Origin: Tistlia sp040905785
Lineage (GTDB): Bacteria > Pseudomonadota > Alphaproteobacteria > Kiloniellales > DSM-21159
Direction of reading: 5' to 3'
DNA: 64,000 nucleotides
Assembly: GCF_040905785.1 (NCBI RefSeq)
Contig: NZ_JBBDQW010000065.1
Coordinates: forward strand, 1-64,000
The notes under the pieces are model-generated. The model worked only from the letters and a program-made list of their open reading frames with translations, did not search any database and had not been told where the DNA came from. The translations under genes were made by a program, and so were the position numbers. Below, piece by piece: positions 49,498-58,478 of the stretch; the stretch's first letter is position 1; every line of letters begins with the position of its first letter.

Positions 49498-50628
49498 GTG
49501 GAAAGCAAAGCTCTCAACCGCCGCAAGTTTCTCAGGACAGGCGCCGTAGCCACCGCCGGCGCGGCCAGCGCCCTCGCGGCGCCGGCCATCGTCTCGGCCC
49601 AGACCCCCAAGGTCCTGAAGATGCAGTCTTCCTGGACCTCTTCCGACATCTTCCAGGAGATGGCGCAGCAGTACGCCGACCGTGTGAACGAGATGTCCGG
49701 CGGCCGCCTGCAGGTCGATCTCCTGCCGTCAGGCGCCGTCGTCCAGGCCTTCCAGGTCCAGGATGCGGTCAACGACGGCATCCTCGACGCCGCCCACACG
49801 GTCCCGGCCTACTGGTACGGCAAGAACAAGGCGGCCTCGCTGTTCGGAACCGGCCCGGTCTACGGCGGCGACGGCACCCTGATGCTGGCCTGGTTCACCA
49901 ACGGCGGCGGCTCCGAGCTCTATCGCGAGCTGGTCCAGGACATCCTCGGCCTGAATCTGGTCGGCTGGTTCTGCATGCCGATGCCGGAACAGCCGCTCGG
50001 CTGGTTCAAGCAGGAGATCACGTCCGCCGACCAGCTGCAGGGCCTCAAGTACCGCACCGTCGGCCTCGCGACCGACGTCATGCAGTCGATGGGCGTCAGC
50101 GTCACCCAGCTTCCCGGCGGCGAGATCGTGCCGGCCCTGGAGCGCGGGGTCATCGAGGCCTTCGAGTTCAACAATCCGACCTCCGACCGGCGCTTCGGTG
50201 CGCAGGACGTCGCCGACTACTACATGCTCGGCTCGTTCCACCAGGCCGCCGAGACCTTCGAGATCATCTTCAACAAGGACGTCTACGACGGCCTCGACCC
50301 GGACCTACAGGCGATCGTCCGCTACGCGGTCGAGGCGGCGAACACCGCCAACTTCGGCCTGGCCATGGACAACTATTCGAGCGACCTGCAGAAGCTGATC
50401 AACGAGGACGGCGTCAACGTCCGCCGCACGCCGGACTCCGTGCTGGCGAAGCAGCTCGAGGCCTGGGACGAAGTCGTCGGCAAGTTCGGCGCCGAGGACG
50501 CCTTCTTCCAGAAGATCCTCGACAGCCAGAAGGCTTGGACGGAGCGTGTCGCCTACTACATGCTGACCAACCAGGCCGGCTACAAGCAGGCCTACGACCA
50601 CTATTTCCCGGGCAAGCTCACCTTCTAG
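49498..50628 (+). CDS. dctP: TRAP transporter substrate-binding protein DctP (Tat-exported)
   Basis: A 376-residue periplasmic binding protein exported as a folded protein by a twin-arginine signal (NRRKFLRTGAV, then GAASALAAPAIVSAQ). The body has the TRAP Arg-containing ligand loop GLKYRTVGLATDVMQSMG and PALERGVIEAFEFNNPTSD. It resembles the mannitol/chloroaromatic (COG4663) group of TRAP binding proteins, which bind carboxylates. GTG 49498 has GGGAGGA upstream. It is followed by the two permease genes and an amidase in one direction. Confidence 0.92.
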   Translation: MESKALNRRKFLRTGAVATAGAASALAAPAIVSAQTPKVLKMQSSWTSSDIFQEMAQQYADRVNEMSGGRLQVDLLPSGAVVQAFQVQDAVNDGILDAAHTVPAYWYGKNKAASLFGTGPVYGGDGTLMLAWFTNGGGSELYRELVQDILGLNLVGWFCMPMPEQPLGWFKQEITSADQLQGLKYRTVGLATDVMQSMGVSVTQLPGGEIVPALERGVIEAFEFNNPTSDRRFGAQDVADYYMLGSFHQAAETFEIIFNKDVYDGLDPDLQAIVRYAVEAANTANFGLAMDNYSSDLQKLINEDGVNVRRTPDSVLAKQLEAWDEVVGKFGAEDAFFQKILDSQKAWTERVAYYMLTNQAGYKQAYDHYFPGKLTF

Positions 50629-50702
50629 CCAAGCGCGCGCTGCCCGACACCTTTCCGGCCGGGGCGTCACCGACGCCCCCGCCGCCCCTGTGGCGCCCGA
50701 GG

Positions 50703-50733
50703 NNNNNNNNNNCCCCCCCCCCCCCCCCCCCCC
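50703..50733. other. Ten-N gap followed by a run of 21 C
   Basis: Ambiguous bases 50703-50712 precede a homopolymer (50713-50733) in the dctP-dctQ spacer. This is probably a sequencing or assembly artefact of a C-rich tract; its true length is unknown. Confidence 0.85.
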
Positions 50734-50764
50734 GCCCGTGTGCCTCCCGAGGTGAGCGGCCTGC

Positions 50765-51415
50765 ATGGAACGCTACATCCACGTCTGTGACACGATCAGC
50801 GCCTGGTTCGGCAAGGCCTTCGCCTGGTCGATTCTGGTCATGACCTTCGGCGTCGGCTACGAGGTCTTCGTCCGCTACCTTCTGCGCGCGCCGACGCCCT
50901 GGGCGTTTGACCTGTCCTACCTGATGTACGGCACCCTTTTCATGATGGCCGGTGCCTACACGCTGTCGCGCGACGGCCACGTCCGCGGCGACGTGCTCTA
51001 CCGCCTGTGGCCGAAGCGCGTGCAGGCTGGTGTCGAGCTCGTCCTCTACATCCTGTTCTTCTTTCCAGGAGTGATCGCCCTGGTGATCGCCGGCTGGAAG
51101 TACTTCTCACGCTCCTACAGATATCTGGAGGTTAGCGTGATGAGTCCGGCCAATATTCCGATCTTCCAGTTCAAGTTCATCATCGTGGCGGCCGGGCTGC
51201 TGCTGTTCATTCAGGGCACCGCCCAGGTCTGTCGCTGCCTGCTCTGCCTCAAGCGCGGCAGCTGGCCGGCCCGCGAGGAGGACGTCGAGGAAATCGAGAA
51301 GCAACTGCTCGAGGGCAAGATCGGCGCCATCCTGGCGCACGGCAGCGAGGCTGTCGACGTCGTGGTCCCGGACGCTGTCGGCGACGCCGATCCAGACCGC
51401 CCGCGCAGGAGCTGA
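50765..51415 (+). CDS. dctQ: TRAP transporter small permease (DctQ)
   Basis: A 216-residue membrane protein with four helices (about 15-38, 48-72, 90-112 and 133-155) and a long acidic C-terminal tail. Segments FGVGYEVFVRYLLRAPTPWAFDLSYLMYG and GAYTLSRDGHVRGDVLY are typical of small TRAP subunits. It pairs with the large permease four bases downstream. Confidence 0.92.
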   Translation: MERYIHVCDTISAWFGKAFAWSILVMTFGVGYEVFVRYLLRAPTPWAFDLSYLMYGTLFMMAGAYTLSRDGHVRGDVLYRLWPKRVQAGVELVLYILFFFPGVIALVIAGWKYFSRSYRYLEVSVMSPANIPIFQFKFIIVAAGLLLFIQGTAQVCRCLLCLKRGSWPAREEDVEEIEKQLLEGKIGAILAHGSEAVDVVVPDAVGDADPDRPRRS

Positions 51416-51418
51416 GCC

Positions 51419-52777
51419 ATGACGGACCCGCAGATCGCCGTGATGATGCTCGGCATCTTCATCTTCGTCATCATGCTTGGCTTTCCGATCGCCTTCACGC
51501 TGATGGCACTCGGCGTCGCCTTCGGCTACTACGCCTACTACGACCCGGCGCGCATGCAGACGATATTCGACAACCGGATATTCGACCTGCTCGTCAACCA
51601 GACCTATTCGGTGATGGCGAACGACGTTCTGACGGCGGTGCCCCTGTTCCTCTTCATGGGCTACATCGTCGAGCGAGCCAACATCGTCAGCAGGCTGTTC
51701 TCGACTTTGCAGATCGCGGCGCGACGGGTTCCGGGCTCGATGGCCGTCGCGGCGCTGATCACCTGTGCGCTGTTCGCCACCGCGACCGGCATCGTCGGCG
51801 CCGTCGTCACGCTGATGGGGCTGCTCGCCTTCCCCGCCATGCTGAAGGCGCGCTACGACGTCAGTTTCGCCTCCGGCGTGATCTGCGCCGGCGGCACGCT
51901 GGGCATCCTGATCCCGCCCTCGATCATGCTGATCGTGTACGCGGCCACCTCCGGCGTCTCGATCGTCCAGCTCTACGCAGGCGCGCTGCTCCCCGGCATG
52001 CTGCTGGCCGGTCTCTACGTCGTCTACGTCATCGGTCGAGCCACGCTCGATCCGAAGGTCGCGCCCAAGCTGCGCGACGACGAGTTCGAGCCGATCGGCA
52101 CCGGCAAGCTGATGCTGCTGCTTGCGACCTCCTTCCTGCCGCTCGCCCTTCTGATCAGCTCGGTGCTCGGCGCCATCCTGTTCGGTCTCGCGACTCCGTC
52201 CGAGGCGGCCGCCGTGGGCGCCCTCGGCGGGCTGTTCCTGGCGGCGATCTATCGCGCGCTGACCTGGGACCGGCTGCGCGAATCGGTCTATTTGACCGTG
52301 CGCACCTCGGCCATGGTCTGCTGGCTGTTTGTCGGCTCCTGGACCTTCTCTTCGGTCTTTTCCTATCTGGGCGGCGAGCACGTCATCGCGACCTTCGTGA
52401 CCAGCCTGGACCTCACGCCGCTGATGTTCCTGATCCTGGCGCAGCTCATCATCTTCCTGCTCGGCTGGCCGCTGGAATGGTCGGAGATCATCATCATCTT
52501 CGTGCCGATCTTCCTGCCGTTGCTGGCGCAGTTCGGCGTGGACCCGCTGTTCTTCGGCATCCTGATCGCGCTGAACCTGCAGACCTCCTTCCTGACCCCG
52601 CCGATGGCCATGTCGGCCTACTACCTGAAGGGAATCGCGCCACCACAGATCCAGCTCGTGCAGATCTTCCGCGGCTGCATGCCCTACCTGGCCATGGTCC
52701 TGATCGCCATGGCGCTGCTCTACATCTTCCCGCAGATCGTCTTCTGGCTGCCCGGCCTGGTCTATGGCGCCCGCTGA
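51419..52777 (+). CDS. dctM: TRAP transporter large permease (DctM)
   Basis: A 452-residue polytopic ion-transporter-superfamily protein of about 12 helices that couples uptake to sodium. Motifs include GFPIAFTLMALGVAFGYYAYY, ICAGGTLGILIPPSIMLIVYA and a second re-entrant region FLTPPMAMSAYYLKGIAPP. It overlaps the amidase start by 14 bases, so substrate import and amide hydrolysis are probably co-expressed. Confidence 0.95.
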   Translation: MTDPQIAVMMLGIFIFVIMLGFPIAFTLMALGVAFGYYAYYDPARMQTIFDNRIFDLLVNQTYSVMANDVLTAVPLFLFMGYIVERANIVSRLFSTLQIAARRVPGSMAVAALITCALFATATGIVGAVVTLMGLLAFPAMLKARYDVSFASGVICAGGTLGILIPPSIMLIVYAATSGVSIVQLYAGALLPGMLLAGLYVVYVIGRATLDPKVAPKLRDDEFEPIGTGKLMLLLATSFLPLALLISSVLGAILFGLATPSEAAAVGALGGLFLAAIYRALTWDRLRESVYLTVRTSAMVCWLFVGSWTFSSVFSYLGGEHVIATFVTSLDLTPLMFLILAQLIIFLLGWPLEWSEIIIIFVPIFLPLLAQFGVDPLFFGILIALNLQTSFLTPPMAMSAYYLKGIAPPQIQLVQIFRGCMPYLAMVLIAMALLYIFPQIVFWLPGLVYGAR

Positions 52778-54164
52778 GACGAAGGGCGGCGCGAACCGCC
52801 TGCCCGTGCTCGAGCTGCGCGACCGCCTCGCCAGCGGCGCGCTCTCCGCCGCCGAGGTGGCGGAGGCTTTTCTCGCTCGCTGCGAAGCGGTCGAGGCGGA
52901 AGTGCGGGCCTTCGCCTTTCTCGACCCCGCCCATGTCCGCGCACAGGCGGAGCGGCTCGACGCCCATCGCAAGCACGGCCGCCCGCTCGGCCCGCTGCAC
53001 GGCGTTCCGGTGGCACTCAAGGATACGATCGACACGGCCGACATGCCGACCGAGAACGGCACCCCGGCCGACGCCGGCCGGCGCCCGGAACACGACGCCG
53101 TCCTGGTGACGCGCCTGCGCCAGGCCGGCGCGCTGGTTTTCGGCAAGACCGTGACGACGGAGCTCGCCTACTTCGCACCTGGACCGACCCGCAACCCGCA
53201 CAACCCCGAGCACACGCCCGGCGGCTCCTCCCAGGGCTCGGCCGCGGCCGTCGCCGCCGGCATGGTGCCGCTGGCGATCGGCACCCAGACGGCCGGATCG
53301 GTGATCCGCCCGGCGGCCTTCTGCGGCATCGTCGGCTTCAAGCCGAGCTTCGGCCTGATTCCGCGCGGCGGCGTGCTGCTGCAGTCGCGCGAGCTCGACA
53401 CGCTCGGCACCTTCGCGCGCGACCTGCAGGGGGCGGCGCTGCTCGCCGAGGTCCTGCAGGGCCACGATGCCGGCGACGCCGACACCCGCCTCGTGGCCGA
53501 CCTGCCTCTCTGCGCCGCCACCCAGGCGAAGCCACCGGTTCGCCCGCTGCTCGCCTTCGTGAAGGGGCCGAGCTGGGAGGAGGCGGCGCCGGACACGGTC
53601 GCGGCCTTCGCCGAGCTGCTCGAGGCACTCGGCGAGATCGACGAGGGGATCTGCGACGAGGTCGCGCTGCCGCGCGAGTTCGCCGAGGGCCTCCCGGCGC
53701 AGCTGCGTCTCCAGCACGTCGGCATCGCCCGCAACTATGGCCATTACCTGGAGCGCCACGGCGCGCTGCTGAGCCCGGTGCTCAAGCAGGCGATCGACGA
53801 CGGCCGAAAGGTCTCGGCCCTGGAGTTCCTGGCCGCAGCCGATTGGGCCACCGTCCTGCGCGCCGGCCTCGACCGGGTCCTGCAGCGCTACGACGCGATC
53901 GTCACGCCGTCGGCGCCCGGCGAGGCACCGCGCGATCTGGCGATCACCGGAAAGCCGTCGTTCAATGCCCTCTGGACCCTGCTCGGCGTGCCGGCGGTGA
54001 CCCTGCCGCTGCTGTCCGGAGAGACGGGGCTGCCGATGGGCGTCCAGCTGATCGGCCGCAAGGGCGAGGACGAGCGGCTGCTGCGGACAGCGGCCTGGCT
54101 GCAGCGCACGCTGGCCGCGGACCACGCCGCGGTCGGCAACCCGCAGGAGGCGAGACTGGCATGA
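52764..54164 (+). CDS. Amidase (amidase-signature family)
   Basis: A 466-residue cytosolic Ser-Ser-Lys hydrolase. The catalytic Lys86 is in VALKDTID, the cis-Ser155 in PGGSSQGSA, and the nucleophile Ser179 in AGSVIRPA, with the family's 24-residue spacing. It acts on an amide; the specific substrate is not visible. The start overlaps the DctM gene by 14 bases and the end overlaps the next small gene by ATGA. This suggests the TRAP system imports an amide or a carboxylate related to it. Confidence 0.93.
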   Translation: MAPAETKGGANRLPVLELRDRLASGALSAAEVAEAFLARCEAVEAEVRAFAFLDPAHVRAQAERLDAHRKHGRPLGPLHGVPVALKDTIDTADMPTENGTPADAGRRPEHDAVLVTRLRQAGALVFGKTVTTELAYFAPGPTRNPHNPEHTPGGSSQGSAAAVAAGMVPLAIGTQTAGSVIRPAAFCGIVGFKPSFGLIPRGGVLLQSRELDTLGTFARDLQGAALLAEVLQGHDAGDADTRLVADLPLCAATQAKPPVRPLLAFVKGPSWEEAAPDTVAAFAELLEALGEIDEGICDEVALPREFAEGLPAQLRLQHVGIARNYGHYLERHGALLSPVLKQAIDDGRKVSALEFLAAADWATVLRAGLDRVLQRYDAIVTPSAPGEAPRDLAITGKPSFNALWTLLGVPAVTLPLLSGETGLPMGVQLIGRKGEDERLLRTAAWLQRTLAADHAAVGNPQEARLA

Positions 54165-54343
54165 CATGGCTCGACAAGGTGCTGGCGCTCTTCGCACTGG
54201 CAGGCTTCATCGGCTTCCTGGCGGTCCTGGTCGGCTTCGTGTGGCGCCTCGACCTCATCGTCGTGGTGACGATCGGCGTGCTGTTGGCGATCTACGACTT
54301 CTATCTCTCCCTGCGCGGCCGCCATCGCGACGACTCGCATTGA
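54161..54343 (+). CDS. 60-residue two-helix membrane protein
   Basis: A small protein (MTWLDKVLALFALAGFIGF at the start) with two membrane helices, about residues 5-27 and 29-50, and a basic C-terminus. The ATG overlaps the amidase TGA, so it is the last member of the TRAP operon. No named family; it may stabilise the transporter, which is inference. Confidence 0.75.
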   Translation: MTWLDKVLALFALAGFIGFLAVLVGFVWRLDLIVVVTIGVLLAIYDFYLSLRGRHRDDSH

Positions 54344-54403
54344 GTCCTGGCGCCGCCCGGTGAACCTCTGACGCTCTGGTTGCGCTTTTTGGGGGAAAGC
54401 ACG

Positions 54404-54946
54404 ATGCGGCTCACGGTCACGGGACTCCTGAACGGTTGCCTCCTGCTCGCGCTCGGCGGCTGTGCCGGCGCGGCCATGGAGGGCGCCAACATGGCCAAGG
54501 ACGAGGTCGTCTACGAGAACAACATCGAGGCCGCGCGCGCCGGCCAGGTCGAGGCCCAGTACAGGGTCGGCGAGGCGCTCTGCTGCTCGCTCGGCGACCG
54601 CAAAGGCTTCTACGACACCCGGGCCGCCACCGACTGGCTGTGCCGGGCCGCCGCCCAGGGGCACGCCCCTGCCTCCCGCAAGCTCGGCCGGATCTATTCC
54701 GGCGAGGTCGTCGACGGGGTTCGGGTCATGCGCCGCGTCGCCGAGCGCGTCTCGGGCCGCCCGCAGGACCGGGCGCTCTCCTATGCCTGGCTCTCGGTCG
54801 CCGCCGGCCAGGGCGATGCCGAGGCCGGGGCCGAGGCGCAGACGCTCTGGGGCGACCTCGACGAAGCCGAACGGGCGCGCGCCGGGGGGCTTACCGCCGG
54901 CGGCCGGTCCCTGCCCTGCCGCTGGGACGAGGCCTTTCCGGGATAG
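54404..54946 (+). CDS. Lipoprotein with Sel1/TPR-like repeats
   Basis: A 180-residue lipoprotein with lipobox LGGC (residues 20-23). The mature protein has Sel1-like repeat units (EAARAGQVEAQYRVGEALCC, AAAQGHAPASRKLGRIYSG, SVAAGQGDAEAGAEAQTLW). Such alpha-solenoid repeats usually mediate protein contacts at the envelope. GGGGGAAAG precedes ATG 54404; the TTG at 54380 is less likely. It is convergent with the binding-protein gene that follows. Confidence 0.8.
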   Translation: MRLTVTGLLNGCLLLALGGCAGAAMEGANMAKDEVVYENNIEAARAGQVEAQYRVGEALCCSLGDRKGFYDTRAATDWLCRAAAQGHAPASRKLGRIYSGEVVDGVRVMRRVAERVSGRPQDRALSYAWLSVAAGQGDAEAGAEAQTLWGDLDEAERARAGGLTAGGRSLPCRWDEAFPG

Positions 54947-54966
54947 GGCGGATCGCGCGAGCGCGC

Positions 54967-55860
54967 TCAGCGGGCGCAGAGCTCCTCGACCGTCCGGTCG
55001 GCCGCCATCTCGGGGGTGAAGCCGAAAGGCTCGACCAGCTGCCAGTGCGCCTCGCTGCCGAGGAAATCCTTGAGCGCCGCGTCGAAAGCCTGGCGCAGGG
55101 CCTGGTCCTCCTTGCGGAAGGCGAAGCCGCCGTAGCCCTTGACCTCCTGCCCGTCGAGAACCGGGAAGAACTGCTCCGTGGCATCGATCTCGGGATCCGC
55201 GGCGGCGATGCCCTGGGCCGTCAGGCTGGTCAGGCCGACCGCCTCGACCTCGCCGGCCTTGAGGGCCTCGATCGCCTTGTCGAAGCTGCGATAGAGCGGC
55301 GCGCGGTCGGCCGGAATGCCGGTCACCAGGGCGTAGTTGTACTCGACCGTGCCGGCGATCAGGCCGACCCGCACCGACTCCTGCTCCGAGATCGCACGGT
55401 AGTCGGTGACCCCGGCAGGGTTGCCGCGGCGCACGGCGAAGGCCTCCCCCACGACGTAGGTCGGTTCGCTGAAGGCGACCTGGGCGCAGCGCGCCGGCGT
55501 GATGAACATGCCGGCCGCGATGACGTCGATCTCGCCGCCCTGCAGACGCGGGATCAGGGCGCCGAAGTCCATCGCGCTCGCCTTGATCCGGCTCTCCGGC
55601 GCGATCTCGGACAGCACCTGCCGGGCGATCTCCGGCGCCTCGCCGGTCGCCCGGCCGTTCTCCTCCACCCAGGCGTAGGGACGCTCGTTGGCGACGCCGA
55701 TGCGCAGGGGCTCGCCGGAACGCACGCGCTCGAGGGTATCCTGCGCGGTCGCAGGCGCCGTCGCGCCGGCCAGCCCGACCGCCAGCCCCGCCGCAAGCGC
55801 GAAGCCGGCGCGCCGCGTCGATCGTGGCGCTGCGCTCTTCTCGCTCCCTCCGAGGGGCAT
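54967..55860 (-). CDS. EhuB-like amino-acid/ectoine-type ABC substrate-binding protein
   Basis: A 297-residue periplasmic binding protein (family 3). After a signal peptide (ending PATAQD) come RIGVANERPYAW, GEAPEIARQVLSEI, AAGMFITPARCAQVAFSEPTYVVGEAF and LIAGTVEYNYALVTGIPADRA. These strings resemble EhuB, the ectoine/hydroxyectoine ABC binding protein, as I remember it. No EhuC/D/A genes are adjacent; it is the last gene of the TRAP permease-Usp transcription unit. GGGGAGGAAGG precedes ATG 55860. Confidence 0.8.
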   Translation of the reverse strand: MPLGGSEKSAAPRSTRRAGFALAAGLAVGLAGATAPATAQDTLERVRSGEPLRIGVANERPYAWVEENGRATGEAPEIARQVLSEIAPESRIKASAMDFGALIPRLQGGEIDVIAAGMFITPARCAQVAFSEPTYVVGEAFAVRRGNPAGVTDYRAISEQESVRVGLIAGTVEYNYALVTGIPADRAPLYRSFDKAIEALKAGEVEAVGLTSLTAQGIAAADPEIDATEQFFPVLDGQEVKGYGGFAFRKEDQALRQAFDAALKDFLGSEAHWQLVEPFGFTPEMAADRTVEELCAR

Positions 55861-55901
55861 TCCTTCCTCCCCGGGGCCGGCCGTCTGTCGGGCCGGTCCC
55901 G

Positions 55902-56345
55902 CTACTTCACCGTGATGCAGGTACAGCCGGCCAGGCTGTTGACCTTGTGCGACACGCTGCCGAGCAGCATGCCGGTGATGTCGCCCAGCCCGCGGCTGCC
56001 GATGACGACGGCGTCGGCGCCCGATTCCTTGGCGAACTCGATGATGGTGCGCGCCGCCGGGCCCCGCCGCACGACCGGCTCGACGCCCGGGAAGTCGGCC
56101 TCGTCGGCCTTGTCGACGACCCACTGGGCGGCCTCGCGCGCGAGCAGGCTGAGGGTCGCGTCCGGCGACTCCGGGACCTCGCGGGTACGCACCATCGAGT
56201 GGCTGCTCTCGAGCTTGCTGTAGTGGCGGTAGACGCTGAGCGCGAACAGCCGCGCGCCGTAGCGCTTCGCCAGGTCGATTGCCAGCTCCGCCGCCTTGGC
56301 GGCGTGGTCCGATCCGTCGACCGCGACGACGATGGTCTTGAACAT
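55902..56345 (-). CDS. Universal stress protein, TeaD-like
   Basis: A 147-residue UspA-domain protein with the nucleotide motif GSRGLGDITGMLLGS, which marks the ATP-binding class. It lies 22 bases after the TRAP large-permease gene. This placement is that of TeaD, which regulates the ectoine TRAP transporter TeaABC in Halomonas. ATG 56345 fits the conserved FKTIVVAVDGSDHA start. Confidence 0.9.
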   Translation of the reverse strand: MFKTIVVAVDGSDHAAKAAELAIDLAKRYGARLFALSVYRHYSKLESSHSMVRTREVPESPDATLSLLAREAAQWVVDKADEADFPGVEPVVRRGPAARTIIEFAKESGADAVVIGSRGLGDITGMLLGSVSHKVNSLAGCTCITVK

Positions 56346-56367
56346 GGCCTCGCCTTTCTCGCCCGCG

Positions 56368-57651
56368 CTACTTGTCGAATGCCGCATCGCGCAGGAACAG
56401 CGCGATCTCCGGGAACAGGATCAGGCCCGCAGCGGCCGCCAGCAGCATGAAGATGAAGGGCGGCGTGCCCTTGATGACGTCGAAGTAGGGGCGCCGGAAG
56501 ATCGCGATCGCCGTGAAGATGTCGCAGCCGAAGGGCGGAGTCGCCGAGCCGATCGCGACCTGCAGCGTGATGATGATGCCGACCAGTACGGGGTCGAGGC
56601 CCGAGGCGTCGACGATCGGCGCGAAGATCGGCACCAGGACCAGGATAACCACGATCGGGTCGACGAACATGCAGCCGACGAAGAAGGCGATCGAGATCGC
56701 CACCAGCACCATGTAGGGGCCGGCCTGGTCGAGGCCGATCGAGCCCAGGATCGCCTGCGGGATCTGGGCGAAGGAGATGGTCCAGGAGAAGGCGGCGCCG
56801 GCGGCGACGAGGATGAACACCACCGCCGTGATCAACCCGGTCGAAAGGGCGATCTCCGGCAGCTCGCTGAGCTTGATCGAGCGGAAGACCAGGCACTCGA
56901 GCACGACGGCGTAGACGACGCAGACCGAGGCCGCCTCGGTCGGGCTGAAGATGCCGCCGTAGATCCCGCCGATGATGATCAGCGGAAAGCCGAAGGGCCA
57001 GATCGAGCCCTTGATCGCCGTCAGGCGCTCGCCCCAGGTCGCCTTCGGCTGGGTCGGGATGCCGGTGATCCAGGCGTAGAAATAGGAGTAGAGCGAGAAC
57101 ATGAAGAGGATCAGCAGGCCCGGGCCAATACCGGCGATGAACAGCTCGGCGATCGAGGTCCCGGAGATCACGCCGTAGATGATCATCCCGATCGAGGGCG
57201 GAATCAGGAAGGCGATGTCGCTGGCATTGATGCACAGCGCCATTACGAAGGAGTCCTTGTAGCCGGCCTCCAGCATCTTCGGCCGCAGCGGCCCGCCGAC
57301 CGCGACGACCGTCGCCTGGGTCGAGCCGGAGACGGCGCCGAACAGCGTGCAGGTCGTGGCGGTGGTGATCGCCAGGCCGCCACGCACGTGGCCGACGAAG
57401 CTCATCACCAGGTCGAGCAGGCGGTTGGCCGAGTGTCCCTTGGTCATGATGTCGGCCGCCAGGATGAACATCGGCACGGCGATCAGCGCCGAGGGCTTCA
57501 CGCCCCCGATCATCTGCTGGATCATGATTTCCGGCTTCATGCCGGCGAAGAAGACGAAGAAGCCGAGCATCGTGGCGCCGAGCAGCGGCACCATCATCGG
57601 GAAGCCCAGCAGCAGCAGGACGATCATCGTCCCGACCATGGCGGCGGTCAT
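56368..57651 (-). CDS. TRAP transporter large permease (TeaC/UehC-like)
   Basis: A 427-residue polytopic permease with about 12 helices. Motifs include GFPMMVPLLGATMLGF, NASDIAFLIPPSIGMIIYGVISGTSIAELF, GIFSPTEAASVCVVYA and SATPPFGCDIFTA. It overlaps the small-permease stop by four bases. Together with the binding protein at 60043 it should form a complete TRAP system. Confidence 0.93.
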   Translation of the reverse strand: MTAAMVGTMIVLLLLGFPMMVPLLGATMLGFFVFFAGMKPEIMIQQMIGGVKPSALIAVPMFILAADIMTKGHSANRLLDLVMSFVGHVRGGLAITTATTCTLFGAVSGSTQATVVAVGGPLRPKMLEAGYKDSFVMALCINASDIAFLIPPSIGMIIYGVISGTSIAELFIAGIGPGLLILFMFSLYSYFYAWITGIPTQPKATWGERLTAIKGSIWPFGFPLIIIGGIYGGIFSPTEAASVCVVYAVVLECLVFRSIKLSELPEIALSTGLITAVVFILVAAGAAFSWTISFAQIPQAILGSIGLDQAGPYMVLVAISIAFFVGCMFVDPIVVILVLVPIFAPIVDASGLDPVLVGIIITLQVAIGSATPPFGCDIFTAIAIFRRPYFDVIKGTPPFIFMLLAAAAGLILFPEIALFLRDAAFDK

Positions 57652-58313
57652 GGCGAGCGCTCCTTGCCGGGGCCATCCGGCGGCGTGAGGTCCGGCCCCG
57701 GCCGTTCACCGGGCATGTCCTCGCGCGGCGCCGGCGGCAGGAGGTCGTCGACCTCGTCGTAGCTGTCGATGTTGTCGAAGGAGATGTAGACGTCATGCTT
57801 CTGGAAGTTGCGGACCACCGTCAGGTAGTACTGGATGCCGGTGATCACGAAGCCCACGGGGACCCACAGGTAGGTCAGGTAGAGCGGTACCTGCAGCGAG
57901 GGCGTGACCTTGCCGAGGCGGGCCAGGCGGTCGACGTAGAGGTAGGAGTAGTAGGCCAGCACCAGCATGATCGTGCCGGTCAGCGCGGCGATCAGGATCA
58001 TCAGCGCCTTGCGGCCGCGATCGGGCAACTGGTCATAGAAGGCCGACATGCGGATGTGGCGCCCCTGACGGGTCGCGTAGCCGAGGCCGACGAAGGTGAC
58101 CAGCACGATCAGGAACTCGTTCAGTTCCTGCGAGAAGTAGATCGACTGCCCGAGCAGGAAGCGGCCGATGACGTTGGCGACCGAGTTGATCGCCATCAGG
58201 ATCACGCCATAGGCCAGCACGATGCTCTCGAACCTGGCAATCACGCGATCGATCGCCGCGAGCGCCTTCATGGCGCCGCCCGGCTCCGTCTGGCCCGATC
58301 GTCTCTCGGCCAT
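57648..58313 (-). CDS. TRAP transporter small permease (TeaB/UehB-like)
   Basis: A 221-residue subunit with four helices (about 28-50, 63-83, 103-127 and 148-168), the conserved NVIGRFLLGQSIYFSQELNEFLIVLVTFVG and RQGRHIRMSAFYDQLP, and an acidic, Pro-rich cytoplasmic tail. Its start may be ATG 58313 or the in-frame ATG 14 codons later (MKALAAIDRV). Confidence 0.92.
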   Translation of the reverse strand: MAERRSGQTEPGGAMKALAAIDRVIARFESIVLAYGVILMAINSVANVIGRFLLGQSIYFSQELNEFLIVLVTFVGLGYATRQGRHIRMSAFYDQLPDRGRKALMILIAALTGTIMLVLAYYSYLYVDRLARLGKVTPSLQVPLYLTYLWVPVGFVITGIQYYLTVVRNFQKHDVYISFDNIDSYDEVDDLLPPAPREDMPGERPGPDLTPPDGPGKERSP

Positions 58314-58429
58314 GTCTCCCCCATCGGACCGCGCCGACGCCTTCGGCCGCGGCAGTCCCCTGTTCCGTCCGCCGCCGGTCGACGGGCGTCAATCGCAGAC
58401 CGATCAATGCTTGAGAGGGACACCGATCA

Positions 58430-58458
58430 TGTCAAGTTGACAATTGTATCATGACAAT
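58430..58458. promoter_or_regulatory. Nested palindromes upstream of the TRAP permease operon
   Basis: TGTCAA-G-TTGACA (58430-58442) is a perfect palindrome. It is followed by ATTGT-N6-ACAAT (58443-58458), and TGACAAT occurs twice (58438-58444 and 58452-58458). The site lies 117 bases upstream of the small-permease start, just after the MocR-type gene ends. Confidence 0.5.
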
Positions 58459-58478
58459 CGGGCCTCCATTGCCGGCGC

